DNA of 15,498 bases from UKL13-2 sp040379385 (GTDB taxonomy: Bacteria; Pseudomonadota; Gammaproteobacteria; Burkholderiales; Usitatibacteraceae). The stretch covers positions 1 to 15,498 of the forward strand of contig JBEILF010000052.1 of NCBI GenBank assembly GCA_040379385.1, given 5' to 3'. Numbering within the stretch: the stretch's first letter is position 1; the number at the start of each line of letters is the position of its first letter. Below, one piece after another: positions 1 through 7,507 of this stretch. The translations under genes and the position numbers were made by a program. The notes under the pieces are model-generated. The model saw only the letters and a list, made by a program, of their open reading frames with translations, searched no databases and had not been told where the DNA came from.

Positions 1-500
1 CAGATCATCCGGCGGTGTGGGGTGAAGGCACCGCTGAGTATGCCCAGCTACAACACGCCATTAACGATGTGGCGATTGCATTGGCGCAGGCCATTGTGCG
101 TGACGGCGAGGGTGCGACAAAATTCATCAGCATTAATGTGAGTGGCGGAAAGACCCGTGCTGAATGTATGAAGGTGGCGAAAGCAATAGGTCATTCGCCG
201 CTTGTAAAAACGGCGTTCTTCGCCTCAGATCCAAACTTGGGGCGCATTCTTGCAGCGGTGGGTTACGCAGGTATTGATGATTTGGACCAGAACAAGCTGA
301 CACTGCATCTGGCGGACGTACTCGTCGCAGAACACGGCGGTCGTGCGGCGAGTTATCGTGAGGAGGATGGGGCGCGCGTCATGAAAGAAGCAGAAATCGA
401 AGTCAATGTACATCTTGGTCGCGGTGACGAGAAGGCAACCCTGTGGACCTGTGATTTTTCTTACGATTACGTAAAAATCAACGCCTACTATCGCTCATAA
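1..500 (+). CDS. argJ: ArgJ, glutamate N-acetyltransferase / amino-acid acetyltransferase, 3' end only
   Basis: This is the C-terminal part of the bifunctional ornithine acetyltransferase, which moves acetyl from N-acetylornithine to glutamate and so recycles the acetyl group in arginine synthesis. The frame is open from the window edge, so the first in-frame GTG at 15 is not the real start. The self-cleavage threonine lies upstream, outside the window; the part seen here corresponds to the beta chain. Recognisable family blocks are DGEGATKF, the NVSGGKT stretch, FASDPNLGRILAAVGYAG, and the conserved ending DYVKINAYYRS followed by TAA. The final block usually reads NADYR or NASYR, so the Tyr here is a mild variant. 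The gene is followed by 139 non-coding bases and then the DUF815 ATPase gene, an order common in betaproteobacteria. Identity is very secure; only the length is cut by the window. Confidence 0.96.
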   Translation, partial: DHPAVWGEGTAEYAQLQHAINDVAIALAQAIVRDGEGATKFISINVSGGKTRAECMKVAKAIGHSPLVKTAFFASDPNLGRILAAVGYAGIDDLDQNKLTLHLADVLVAEHGGRAASYREEDGARVMKEAEIEVNVHLGRGDEKATLWTCDFSYDYVKINAYYRS

Positions 501-639
501 CTAGCCAACGTTGCATCGTCATTCCGAGCGCGTGTCTGTTGGTGCTGACGAACCTTAGCCGGTCGCGCCCGGCCGCTTTGGCAGGGAAGATCCTGCGTTG
601 GCCTGGGTTGTTCTGTGGGGATAAAAACAGAAAGTATTC

Positions 640-1644
640 ATGTTTTCCAAATTAGAAAAGGTCGCCGCAAAGGTTGAAGCGCTGATTGGCAAGATCGACG
701 CGCTGTTACCGGTTTTGCCGGATAACGATTGGTTGTCAGTTGCGTATCGCTGGCAGCGTATTGACGTTGGCGCGTTTGGCGGTGCGCGTGGTGTGTTGCG
801 TCCGGTACTACAGCCACATCTCATTCGGCTGGATGACTTACACGATATTGACGAGCAGAAACAACGGTTATTGGCCAATACCAAACAGTACGTTGAAGGG
901 AGAACCGCGAACAACGTACTGCTGACTGGTGCCCGCGGAACCGGGAAATCATCATTGGTGAAAGCGATGTTGCACCGCTTCTCGGGCCAGGGGTTGCGAT
1001 TGATTGAGGTTGATCGGGCGGATTTGATTGATCTGCCTGCCATCGCGGAAATGGTGGCAGCGCGTCCGGAGAAGTTCATCGTTTTCGCTGACGATCTCTC
1101 TTTCGAAGTGGGCGACCCAGCTTACAAAGCATTGAAGTCAGTGCTTGACGGTGGAGTGAGCGCGCCAACGGAGAATATGCTGGTTTATGCCACGTCGAAC
1201 CGACGTCACTTGATGCCGGAACGCTTAAGCGAAAACGCGGAAGCCGTGCATAGCGAAAGTGGTGAGATTCACCCTGGCGAAACCACAGAAGAAAAAATTT
1301 CCCTGTCAGAACGTTTTGGTTTGTGGCTGAGTTTCTACCCATTTGATCAAGCGCAGTATCTAGATATCGCACATCACTGGGTCGTTGTTTTGGCGGGTCG
1401 GGCGAAGTTTGATGAGGCCGTGTTTCGCAAGGCGGCGTTGTTGTGGGCGTTGGAGCGGGGTGGACGAAGCGGCCGCATCGCATATCAATTCGCACGCGAC
1501 TTCGCCGGGCAGCTGGTGGTGCAGTCGAAATCAATAAACAAGCCCCATCGTCAACTACGTGTACCACGCGCAGCACCTGCAATGGTGTCGCTCAAACGTG
1601 GATCTAGTCCCGCGAAGGCGAAGCGTGCACGCGCAAAAACCTAG
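640..1644 (+). CDS. DUF815-family AAA+ ATPase (P-loop ATP-binding protein)
   Basis: A 334-residue P-loop NTPase of the DUF815 family. The Walker A motif GARGTGKS is at residues 97-104 and the Walker B-like FIVFADDLSF at 146-155, with a sensor-type block LVYATSNRRHLMPE near residues 180-195. The N-terminal 60 residues are the family's usual helical lead. The C-terminus ends in a basic Lys/Arg/Ala-rich tail, which may bind nucleic acid (inference). The precise role of DUF815 proteins is not established; they resemble AAA+ loaders. The ATG at 640 is preferred because the family begins near here, although only a weak purine stretch precedes it. It sits between argJ and the Nudix gene, and its stop is 7 bases before the chosen Nudix start, so the two are probably co-transcribed. 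Confidence 0.9.
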   Translation: MFSKLEKVAAKVEALIGKIDALLPVLPDNDWLSVAYRWQRIDVGAFGGARGVLRPVLQPHLIRLDDLHDIDEQKQRLLANTKQYVEGRTANNVLLTGARGTGKSSLVKAMLHRFSGQGLRLIEVDRADLIDLPAIAEMVAARPEKFIVFADDLSFEVGDPAYKALKSVLDGGVSAPTENMLVYATSNRRHLMPERLSENAEAVHSESGEIHPGETTEEKISLSERFGLWLSFYPFDQAQYLDIAHHWVVVLAGRAKFDEAVFRKAALLWALERGGRSGRIAYQFARDFAGQLVVQSKSINKPHRQLRVPRAAPAMVSLKRGSSPAKAKRARAKT

Positions 1645-1651
1645 TATCTCG

Positions 1652-2644
1652 ATGCTCAATATCACCGACGTTGCGGTTGCTGTCTTCATCAAGCCTGACG
1701 GCAGCTTTCTGCTTTCTTCGCGTCCTGACGGCAAGCCCTATGCGGGATATTGGGAATTCCCCGGCGGTAAGATCGAGCCTGGCGAATCTGTGAGCCAAGC
1801 CTTGCGCCGGGAATTACTGGAAGAGCTCAACGTTGTTATCGACCAATGTGCGCCGTGGTTTACCTTCATGATGCGCTACGAACACGCGACGGTACGGCTG
1901 CACATCTGGCGCGTCACGGCGTGGCAAGACGCGGATCAAGGCTTACCCAATGCCCGAGGCATGCATGGCATGGAAGGGCAGGCATTTGCCTGGCAGTCGA
2001 GTGTTGCCGCGCTCAATGTGTCGCCCACCTTGCCCGGCTGTGTGCCGATTTTTCACGCGCTGTCATTACCCACTCGATATGTCGTCACGAATGCAACGGA
2101 AGTTGGTTTGGATGTATATCTCCAGCATTTACGGGACTTTTCAGCCAAAAATGCTCAAAAAAGCCCGTCAGGCGGACAGTTTGCCATTCAGGTCCGCGAG
2201 AAATCGATGCCCCCCGCCATGCTTACCGCCTTCGCCCGCGAGGTCATCAACCTCGCCCGTGAATATGGTGCGATGGTGTTTGTTAATGCCGACACATCAC
2301 TTGCGCAGTCGCTCGGTGCCGATGGCGTACAACTGCCCTCCAGCCGGCTTGCGACACTATCGACTCGGCCCGACCTGCCATGGGTCGGTGCATCCGTACA
2401 CACACACGATGAATTACTGCATGCGGCAGAAATAAAGTGTGACTTTGCTGTGCTGGGTAGCGTCAAGGCCACGCAGTCGCATCCTAACCGGCCGCCACTG
2501 GGCTGGGCCGCCTTTGCAGCGCTCGCGCTCGACTCACCCATCCCCATTTTCGCCATCGGCGGCATGCTACCGGGCGGTCTCGCCGAAGCACAACGGCACG
2601 GCGCACATGGTATCGCGATGCAGCGACAGGCATTTGCGGATTAA
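1652..2644 (+). CDS. Nudix (MutT-type) hydrolase fused to a ThiE-like C-terminal domain
   Basis: A 330-residue two-domain protein. The N-terminal MutT-like Nudix domain (about 1-130) has a nearly complete Nudix box at residues 39-61: G39, E45, R53-E54, E57-E58; the usual last Gly is Asn60. MutT enzymes hydrolyse 8-oxo-dGTP to its monophosphate and so clear mutagenic nucleotides. The C-terminal half (about 160-330) resembles thiamine phosphate synthase: VREK, GADGVQLP, GASVHTHDEL, VLGSVKATQS and AIGGM blocks. The second Mg-binding aspartate and the TxTK lysine of true ThiE appear to be replaced, so this half may not be a working synthase. This fusion is a known betaproteobacterial architecture. 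Start chosen at ATG 1652; an upstream in-frame GTG at 1625, overlapping the ATPase gene and with a purine-rich lead, is an alternative. Confidence 0.88.
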   Translation: MLNITDVAVAVFIKPDGSFLLSSRPDGKPYAGYWEFPGGKIEPGESVSQALRRELLEELNVVIDQCAPWFTFMMRYEHATVRLHIWRVTAWQDADQGLPNARGMHGMEGQAFAWQSSVAALNVSPTLPGCVPIFHALSLPTRYVVTNATEVGLDVYLQHLRDFSAKNAQKSPSGGQFAIQVREKSMPPAMLTAFAREVINLAREYGAMVFVNADTSLAQSLGADGVQLPSSRLATLSTRPDLPWVGASVHTHDELLHAAEIKCDFAVLGSVKATQSHPNRPPLGWAAFAALALDSPIPIFAIGGMLPGGLAEAQRHGAHGIAMQRQAFAD

Positions 2645-2699
2645 ACAAACAACGCCGCGTTGTCTAGAGCACGTATCACTCACATAACGACGCGTAACC

Positions 2700-3293
2700 A
2701 TGCATACCACCATCTTTGATACACCCATCGTCAAAACACTGTTACGGTGCTTCTCTGTGCTGTTTCTAAAGGTGACCGGTTGGAAAGTTGAAGGCGCTTT
2801 GCCTGCTGGCGTCGACCGGTGTGTGATCATCGCCGCGCCGCATACCAGCAACTGGGATTTGCCGTATATGCTGATGGTAGCGTATCACCGCAGCTTACAC
2901 GCGTACTGGATGGGCAAGGCGAGTATCTTCCGTTTCCCGTTTCGGCGTGTCATGATGTGGCTCGGCGGTATCCCGGTGAATCGCGAGCAGTCGAACAATC
3001 TTGTCGCGGCATCCGTAGACGCGATCACCAATGCTCGCCGTCCGTTGCAATTGGTGGTGCCGCCTGAGGGCACTCGCGGCAAGGTACGGCGGTGGAAGAC
3101 CGGCTTCTACTACATCGCTCTGGGTGCCAAGGTACCCATCGTCATGGCGTATATGGACTACGAGCGAAAACTGACTGGCATCGGCCCGACGTTGATTCCA
3201 ACCGGTGACATCGAGGCAGACATGAAGGTGGTCAAGGCCTTTTACGCCCCATTCAAGGGAAAAAATGCGTGGCAGTTTGATACGGAAACCTAG
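2700..3293 (+). CDS. PlsC-type lysophospholipid / glycerophosphate acyltransferase
   Basis: A 197-residue member of the PlsC acyltransferase superfamily, which attaches fatty acyl groups to lysophosphatidic acid or related acceptors at the inner membrane. The catalytic HX4D motif is HTSNWD (residues 48-53). The substrate-binding block is IPVNR at 91-95 and the third motif is PEGTR at 122-126. A short hydrophobic stretch near residues 12-27 could associate with the membrane. It is shorter than E. coli PlsC (about 245 residues) and belongs to a compact subfamily often annotated only as glycerol acyltransferase, so the exact acceptor cannot be told. It begins 55 bases after the Nudix stop, with no clear Shine-Dalgarno, and ends 15 bases from the convergent copper-chaperone gene. 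Confidence 0.88.
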   Translation: MHTTIFDTPIVKTLLRCFSVLFLKVTGWKVEGALPAGVDRCVIIAAPHTSNWDLPYMLMVAYHRSLHAYWMGKASIFRFPFRRVMMWLGGIPVNREQSNNLVAASVDAITNARRPLQLVVPPEGTRGKVRRWKTGFYYIALGAKVPIVMAYMDYERKLTGIGPTLIPTGDIEADMKVVKAFYAPFKGKNAWQFDTET

Positions 3294-3308
3294 GGCAAAG
3301 GGCTAGGT
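3288..3308. terminator. Inverted repeat between convergent stops, possible bidirectional terminator
   Basis: ACCTAG and CTAGGT form a perfect 6-bp stem around a 9-base loop, exactly in the gap between the acyltransferase stop (3291-3293) and the copper-chaperone stop (3309-3311). There is no U-tract on either strand, so intrinsic termination would be weak; position is the main argument. Confidence 0.3.
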
Positions 3309-3779
3309 CTAGTGATGAGAGTGGCCTGCGGCCTTTTCCTGCCCCTGCGCAGCAACATCAACCCTAAAGAGTCTTTTGTCAGGCGTTTCAAAGGTGAGTG
3401 TTAGCGGGACACTGTCACCCTTGTTGATTGGCTTGTTTACCTTGATCAACATAATGTGAAAACCGCCGGGCTTGAGCGAAATGACTTTGTTGGCCGGGAT
3501 ATCGACCGCCTCAACCGCCCGCATTTGCATCACACCGTCCGTCATCGACATATTGTGTAGCTCGACGTTGGGAGTGAGCGGGGACTCGGCCTTGACCAAC
3601 TTCAGTGGCTTTGCGGAGCTGATTTGCAGATAAGCCGCAGACACGCTGCCACCGGGTACGGTGGTTTTTGCCCACGCGTCGGAGATTCTTAGTGAAGGCT
3701 CGACGGATGATGGTTGTGCCGATGCCAGAACAGGCAGTAACGCCACGAGTGCGCCGAGAAGTATTTGCGAAGTATGCAT
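3309..3779 (-). CDS. PCu(A)C family periplasmic copper chaperone
   Basis: A 156-residue secreted protein. Residues 1-21 are a signal peptide ending at ASA before Gln22. The mature part is a PCu(A)C cupredoxin-like domain with the full Cu(I) ligand pattern H75-X10-M86-X21-H108-X-M110, exactly the family spacing. These proteins carry copper in the periplasm, typically toward the CuA site of cytochrome c oxidase (family knowledge). The C-terminus ends in HSHH, which could add a metal site. The start ATG at 3779 is required for the signal peptide. It lies 56 bases downstream of bioD on the same strand, so read-through from the biotin operon is possible, though no functional link to biotin is apparent. 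Family assignment is secure; the target protein is not known. Confidence 0.93.
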   Translation of the reverse strand: MHTSQILLGALVALLPVLASAQPSSVEPSLRISDAWAKTTVPGGSVSAAYLQISSAKPLKLVKAESPLTPNVELHNMSMTDGVMQMRAVEAVDIPANKVISLKPGGFHIMLIKVNKPINKGDSVPLTLTFETPDKRLFRVDVAAQGQEKAAGHSHH

Positions 3780-3817
3780 ATTGGTTTCCGAAGTAGGTGA
3801 AAACTAAAGCAGTTAGG

Positions 3818-3843
3818 AGCCGTCAATCGAAGCCGTCAATCGA
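3818..3843. repeat. 13-bp perfect tandem duplication across the bioD stop
   Basis: AGCCGTCAATCGA occurs twice back to back (3818-3830 and 3831-3843). The second copy contains the last bioD codons and its TGA stop (3836-3838). It looks like a recent slippage duplication with no effect on the protein, because the extra copy falls after the stop. Confidence 0.85.
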
Positions 3844-4525
3844 GCAGCGGTTCAATATCCAAGAACGTTGCCGCCAGTTTAGCCGAAGCCGTCGGCTCGG
3901 AGGGTGTCAAACGCGGAACGATGCCAAGGCAAGGCGCGGGCAAAAGGGCGGTGAGCGTGGTAACGTTTTCCGCAAAGCAAGACATGTTGCTGTCGACCGT
4001 GTTTGCCACCCAGCCGACAAGACGCAGGCCGCGCGCCGTAATTGCTTCGGCGGTGAGTAGTGCATGGTTCAGGCAGCCCAAACGCATGCCGACGATGAGG
4101 ATAACTTCGAGCTCAAGCCTTGTTGGCAGGATCGACATCGACTCAGTGGCTGAAAGTGGCACCAAAAATCCACCGACACCCTCAACCAGCACCGTATCGT
4201 GTGACCTGCTTAACGCGCTGTACGCGGTACGAATAGCCGCAAAATCGACCACGCGATGTTCATGGGTGGCGGCGATGTGAGGCGCGATTGGCTCTCGGAA
4301 GCAATAGGGATTTACCAGAGAAGTACCCAGCGGTTTGCCATAGGCCGCTATCAACGCATGAACATCTTCGTTCGCGCTCACACCGTCTTGTTCAATCCTG
4401 CCTGCCGCGATCGGTTTCATCGGCACGGCGTTGATGCCGCGGTCCCGCAGCGCCACAAGCAATCCGCAAGTGACGAATGTTTTACCGACTTCGGTGTCTG
4501 TTCCGGTGACAAAAAAGCGCTTCAT
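3836..4525 (-). CDS. bioD: Dethiobiotin synthetase BioD
   Basis: A 229-residue ATP-dependent carboxylase that closes the ureido ring of dethiobiotin from 7,8-diaminopelargonate (DAPA) and CO2, the penultimate step of biotin synthesis. The P-loop is at the very N-terminus, GTDTEVGKT (residues 8-16), as in E. coli BioD. The family block VEGVGGFLVPL is near residues 115-125 and the MRLGCLNHALLT segment near 147-158. Length is normal. The ATG at 4525 overlaps the bioC stop in an ATGA, a sign of translational coupling. It is the last biotin gene of the operon; a copper-chaperone gene follows after 56 bases. The gene shows no damage. Confidence 0.97.
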   Translation of the reverse strand: MKRFFVTGTDTEVGKTFVTCGLLVALRDRGINAVPMKPIAAGRIEQDGVSANEDVHALIAAYGKPLGTSLVNPYCFREPIAPHIAATHEHRVVDFAAIRTAYSALSRSHDTVLVEGVGGFLVPLSATESMSILPTRLELEVILIVGMRLGCLNHALLTAEAITARGLRLVGWVANTVDSNMSCFAENVTTLTALLPAPCLGIVPRLTPSEPTASAKLAATFLDIEPLLD

Positions 4526-5436
4526 GATCGTTGCACCCTCCGTTTGAATTCAGCAAGCGGGATCGTATGTTTCCCATCAACGGGTTTACGTTTTGAAAAC
4601 TGAGGCTTCCAAGCATGGCCGTATACAACTTCATAGGTGGCAGGCAGTTTGCCGTCCGTACGAAAGTGTTCATAGGCGGCGACAAGCGCCTGCCAGCGCC
4701 CCTTGCCCATTAATCCGCTGTTGCGGTCCGGCAGCACATTGTGCGCGCCGATACCCTTGAGCTCACGGAGCAAGGTTTTTAACTCGCTATAGGTGACGGT
4801 GATTGTCTCCTGATCCATCACCGGGTCGGAGAAACCCGCAGCGAGCAACATGTCACCAACATCGTGCATATCCACAAACGTATTTACGTGAGGTTTGTCA
4901 TCCACCTGCTGAAATGCCTCACGCAACTCACTTAGGGTGTCCGGACCAAAGCTGGTGAACATGAAGAGTCCGTTGGCCTTGAGTACGCGCATCGCCTCGC
5001 CAGATACTTTCTCCACGTCGCACCACTGCAGCGCAAGGTTGGAGACAACAAAATCCATACTCTCGTCGGCAAGCGGAATCTGTTCGGCGTTCGCGCAAAC
5101 AAAACTTGTCGATGCGCGTTTTCCGAACATGCGCGCGATTCGCGTCGGTTGTGGAATTTGAAGTTGTGCATACCGGCACATGCCAACGGCGAGATCCAAC
5201 GCCACAACTGCGGACTGCGGAAAATATCCGGACAGTTTTTTTGTCACATAACCGGTGCCACATCCAAGCTCAAGAATACGCTCAGCAGCGAGCTTGATGT
5301 AATCAAGCCGCTCAAACAATCTATCGCCAATCTCACGTTGCAGATAGGCATTTTCATCATACGAAGTCGCCGCTTGGTCAAAAGAACGGCGAATCTCGCG
5401 TGACAGCGGCAAGACGGGGCGTCGGGCATTTTGCAT
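4522..5436 (-). CDS. bioC: Malonyl-ACP O-methyltransferase BioC
   Basis: A 304-residue SAM-dependent methyltransferase. BioC methylates the free carboxyl of malonyl-ACP so that the fatty-acid synthase can elongate it into pimeloyl-ACP methyl ester. SAM-binding motif I is ELGCGTG (residues 56-62), with the ALDLA acidic strand end after it and the block VVSNLALQWC near 130. The N-terminal FDQAATSYDENAYLQ segment is typical of BioC. I chose ATG 5436, 10 bases after the bioH stop; an in-frame TTG at 5457 would add 7 residues and overlap bioH, and is less likely. The C-terminus is longer than in E. coli BioC (251 residues), as is usual in betaproteobacteria. The stop overlaps the bioD start. Confidence 0.94.
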   Translation of the reverse strand: MQNARRPVLPLSREIRRSFDQAATSYDENAYLQREIGDRLFERLDYIKLAAERILELGCGTGYVTKKLSGYFPQSAVVALDLAVGMCRYAQLQIPQPTRIARMFGKRASTSFVCANAEQIPLADESMDFVVSNLALQWCDVEKVSGEAMRVLKANGLFMFTSFGPDTLSELREAFQQVDDKPHVNTFVDMHDVGDMLLAAGFSDPVMDQETITVTYSELKTLLRELKGIGAHNVLPDRNSGLMGKGRWQALVAAYEHFRTDGKLPATYEVVYGHAWKPQFSKRKPVDGKHTIPLAEFKRRVQRS

Positions 5437-5446
5437 TGCGCACCAA

Positions 5447-6235
5447 TCATTCAGCAAAAAAGGAAAACACGTGACCGAGGAACGACTGCCGATGCGACAA
5501 AAATGGGGCGTGAGCGGCGTGTTGGATCAGGCAGTAGGTGCTATTCGGCAGAGTGTCGGCGAGCCACTGCGCGGATGCGGCAGAGGTCAGTGCGTCGTGA
5601 TCACCCTGTATCACCAACGATGGCTGTCGAATTGTTGGTACCAGCCCGCGAATATCGCTTACCTTGAGGATTTCGAGCGCCGCTGCAAGGCTTGCGACAT
5701 CAGGTGCGCCATGTGCTTCAACGGCTTCATACAGGCTGCGAACCAGGTTGCGCATCTCGGCTTGCGCAGTCGGCCCGCTGAGAGCCTGCAAAGCAAGAAA
5801 GTTGCGGATGGTCGCCGCGTAATTGGTGCCGAGACGCGTCGCAAATGCGGCCAGTACCTCCGCTTTCTTGCCCTGGGGCCAATCTGCAGACTGGGTAAAG
5901 CGCGGCGTGCAGCAAATTGTCGCCAGACGGTTTACGCGGGCAGGATACTTAGCGGCAATTGTGAGTGCGGTATGGCCGCCTAACGACCAACCCATCAGAT
6001 GCCCCTGATCAGGCATCGCGCGGGCAACTGCTTCTGCAAATGCATCCATGGTCGTGACTGGCGCGCCGTGGGAGCGACCGTGTCCAGGAAGATCGATGAT
6101 GTGCAGCGTGTAACAAGCGGAAAGGGCGTCACGTACGCCGTTCCAGACGGCACCGTTGAGTCCCCAGCCGTGCAGCAACGTCAGGTTCGGTGCCGATGGT
6201 GTCGGGCTTGCAACGACTTCAACAAAAACGCTCAT
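5447..6235 (-). CDS. bioH: Pimeloyl-ACP methyl ester esterase BioH
   Basis: A 262-residue alpha/beta-hydrolase. BioH removes the methyl from pimeloyl-ACP methyl ester, ending elongation and releasing pimeloyl-ACP for BioF. Features seen: LHGWG oxyanion motif at 21-25, nucleophile S84 in GWSLGG, acid D214 in GDHDAL, and base H242 in AAHAPFLSH, closely matching E. coli BioH. DLPGHGRS near residues 48-55 is another family block. The ATG at 6235 overlaps the bioF stop in an ATGA, which supports this start and translational coupling. Its place between bioF and bioC makes the biotin role far more likely than that of a generic esterase. Confidence 0.95.
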   Translation of the reverse strand: MSVFVEVVASPTPSAPNLTLLHGWGLNGAVWNGVRDALSACYTLHIIDLPGHGRSHGAPVTTMDAFAEAVARAMPDQGHLMGWSLGGHTALTIAAKYPARVNRLATICCTPRFTQSADWPQGKKAEVLAAFATRLGTNYAATIRNFLALQALSGPTAQAEMRNLVRSLYEAVEAHGAPDVASLAAALEILKVSDIRGLVPTIRQPSLVIQGDHDALTSAASAQWLADTLPNSTYCLIQHAAHAPFLSHRQSFLGHVFSFFAE

Positions 6236-7449
6236 GGTTTGTTGGGTTGCCCCATCAGCGTGACCTCGATATCAGTGATGGCGGTAATCAAATCAAATAC
6301 ATCGTCGGCGACATGGTTCGACGATAACGAAACACGTAACCGTGAAGTGCCCCGCGGCACGGTCGGCGGACGAATCGCGGGAACGAGAAAATGACGCTCA
6401 CGCAGCAACTCCGCAAACTGCAGGGTGGTGGTGTTGTCGCCGATGATAATTGGCTGTATGGCGGTTTGTGAAAACGGCATCTTGGCAAATTGTAATTTCA
6501 GTGAGTCGCTGAAGAAGTCGATCAGCGTACGCAAATGGCGTCGGCGCTCGTGGTCCTCGCCCATGAGGTCCAGCGCGGCGATACACCCTGCGGCAATGGC
6601 GGGTGGGGTGGCGGTGCTAAACAGATAAGTACGGGCGGACTGCATGATCCAGTCGATGATGTCTTCGTTGGCGGCGACAAATGCGCCGTACCCACCCATC
6701 GCTTTGCCGAGTGTCGCCATGTAGACGATCCGAACGTTAGCCGGCTTTTTCTCGGTGCCGATCAAGTTGAGGTGCTCAAGCACACCGCGACCGCGATAAC
6801 CGAGTACGCCGAAGCCGTGTGCGTCGTCCAGCACCAACAACGCGTCGTATTCTTCAGCCAGTTCTAGCAACTCGGGTACGGGCGCAACGTCGCCGTCCAT
6901 ACTAAATACTGCATCGGTAGCAATGATAATCCGTGCACCTTTTGCGCCACCAACGCGCCAATCGGCCAACATCGCGCGGAGTTTGGCCACATCGTTGTGC
7001 GGATAGCGTTTTACCGTGGCGCGTGAGAGCTGCGCGCCATCATTCAGGCAGGCATGGTTGAGTTTGTCAGCGAAGATGACATCACCACGACCGGCGAGTG
7101 ACGACAGGATACCCAGATTGGCGGCGTATCCCGAACCAAACAGCAACGCCTTTGGCATGCCGACATGTTTGGCGAGGCGTTCCTCGAGTTCCTCATGTGG
7201 TGCCATGTGCCCTGTCACCATATGTGAGGCACCCGCACCAAGGCCGTATTTTTTCAGTGCGCGCATGGTGGCTTCTACCACCCGCGGATGGTTGGCTAAC
7301 CCCAAGTAGTCGTTGCTGGCAAAGGACAACACCCGCTGGCCGTCGATCACCATTGATGCATCGTGTGCGCTCGATACCAGCCGACGCGCACGCAGCTGGT
7401 CGGCTTGCGCAAGCTCGGAGAGGTGGGCGGAGAAATCGTAGGCAGACAT
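6232..7449 (-). CDS. bioF: 8-amino-7-oxononanoate synthase BioF
   Basis: A 405-residue PLP-dependent alpha-oxoamine synthase that condenses pimeloyl-ACP with L-alanine to give 8-amino-7-oxononanoate (KAPA). The catalytic PLP lysine is K249 in ATLGKAMGG. The DDAHG block at 208-212 supplies the aspartate that contacts the pyridine nitrogen and the stacking histidine. FASNDYLGL (43-51) and GSGYAANLG near 105-113 are the usual substrate- and cofactor-binding blocks. The end is about 20 residues longer than E. coli BioF. The ATG at 7449 follows bioB by 58 bases, the only sizeable gap inside the biotin operon, and no strong Shine-Dalgarno is visible ahead of it. Confidence 0.96.
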   Translation of the reverse strand: MSAYDFSAHLSELAQADQLRARRLVSSAHDASMVIDGQRVLSFASNDYLGLANHPRVVEATMRALKKYGLGAGASHMVTGHMAPHEELEERLAKHVGMPKALLFGSGYAANLGILSSLAGRGDVIFADKLNHACLNDGAQLSRATVKRYPHNDVAKLRAMLADWRVGGAKGARIIIATDAVFSMDGDVAPVPELLELAEEYDALLVLDDAHGFGVLGYRGRGVLEHLNLIGTEKKPANVRIVYMATLGKAMGGYGAFVAANEDIIDWIMQSARTYLFSTATPPAIAAGCIAALDLMGEDHERRRHLRTLIDFFSDSLKLQFAKMPFSQTAIQPIIIGDNTTTLQFAELLRERHFLVPAIRPPTVPRGTSRLRVSLSSNHVADDVFDLITAITDIEVTLMGQPNKP

Positions 7450-7507
7450 TTAGCGGGAGCTGTCGGCGTGATCTAGTGCTGATCGCGCTACGGAGACGCG
7501 GCCTCGA

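Noticed and set aside
558..596. Two small hairpins in the argJ-DUF815 gap (558-573 and 581-596)
   Set aside because: Five-bp stems without U-tracts in GC-rich DNA are expected by chance.
2649..2663. Perfect 6-bp hairpin ACAACG-CCG-CGTTGT just after the Nudix gene
   Set aside because: No U-tract, moderate GC content and a co-directional gene 36 bases further; not enough to call a terminator.
5437..5457. TTG start for bioC that overlaps bioH
   Set aside because: ATG 5436 follows the bioH stop by 10 bases and leads straight into the BioC N-terminal region; the extra 7 residues have no support.
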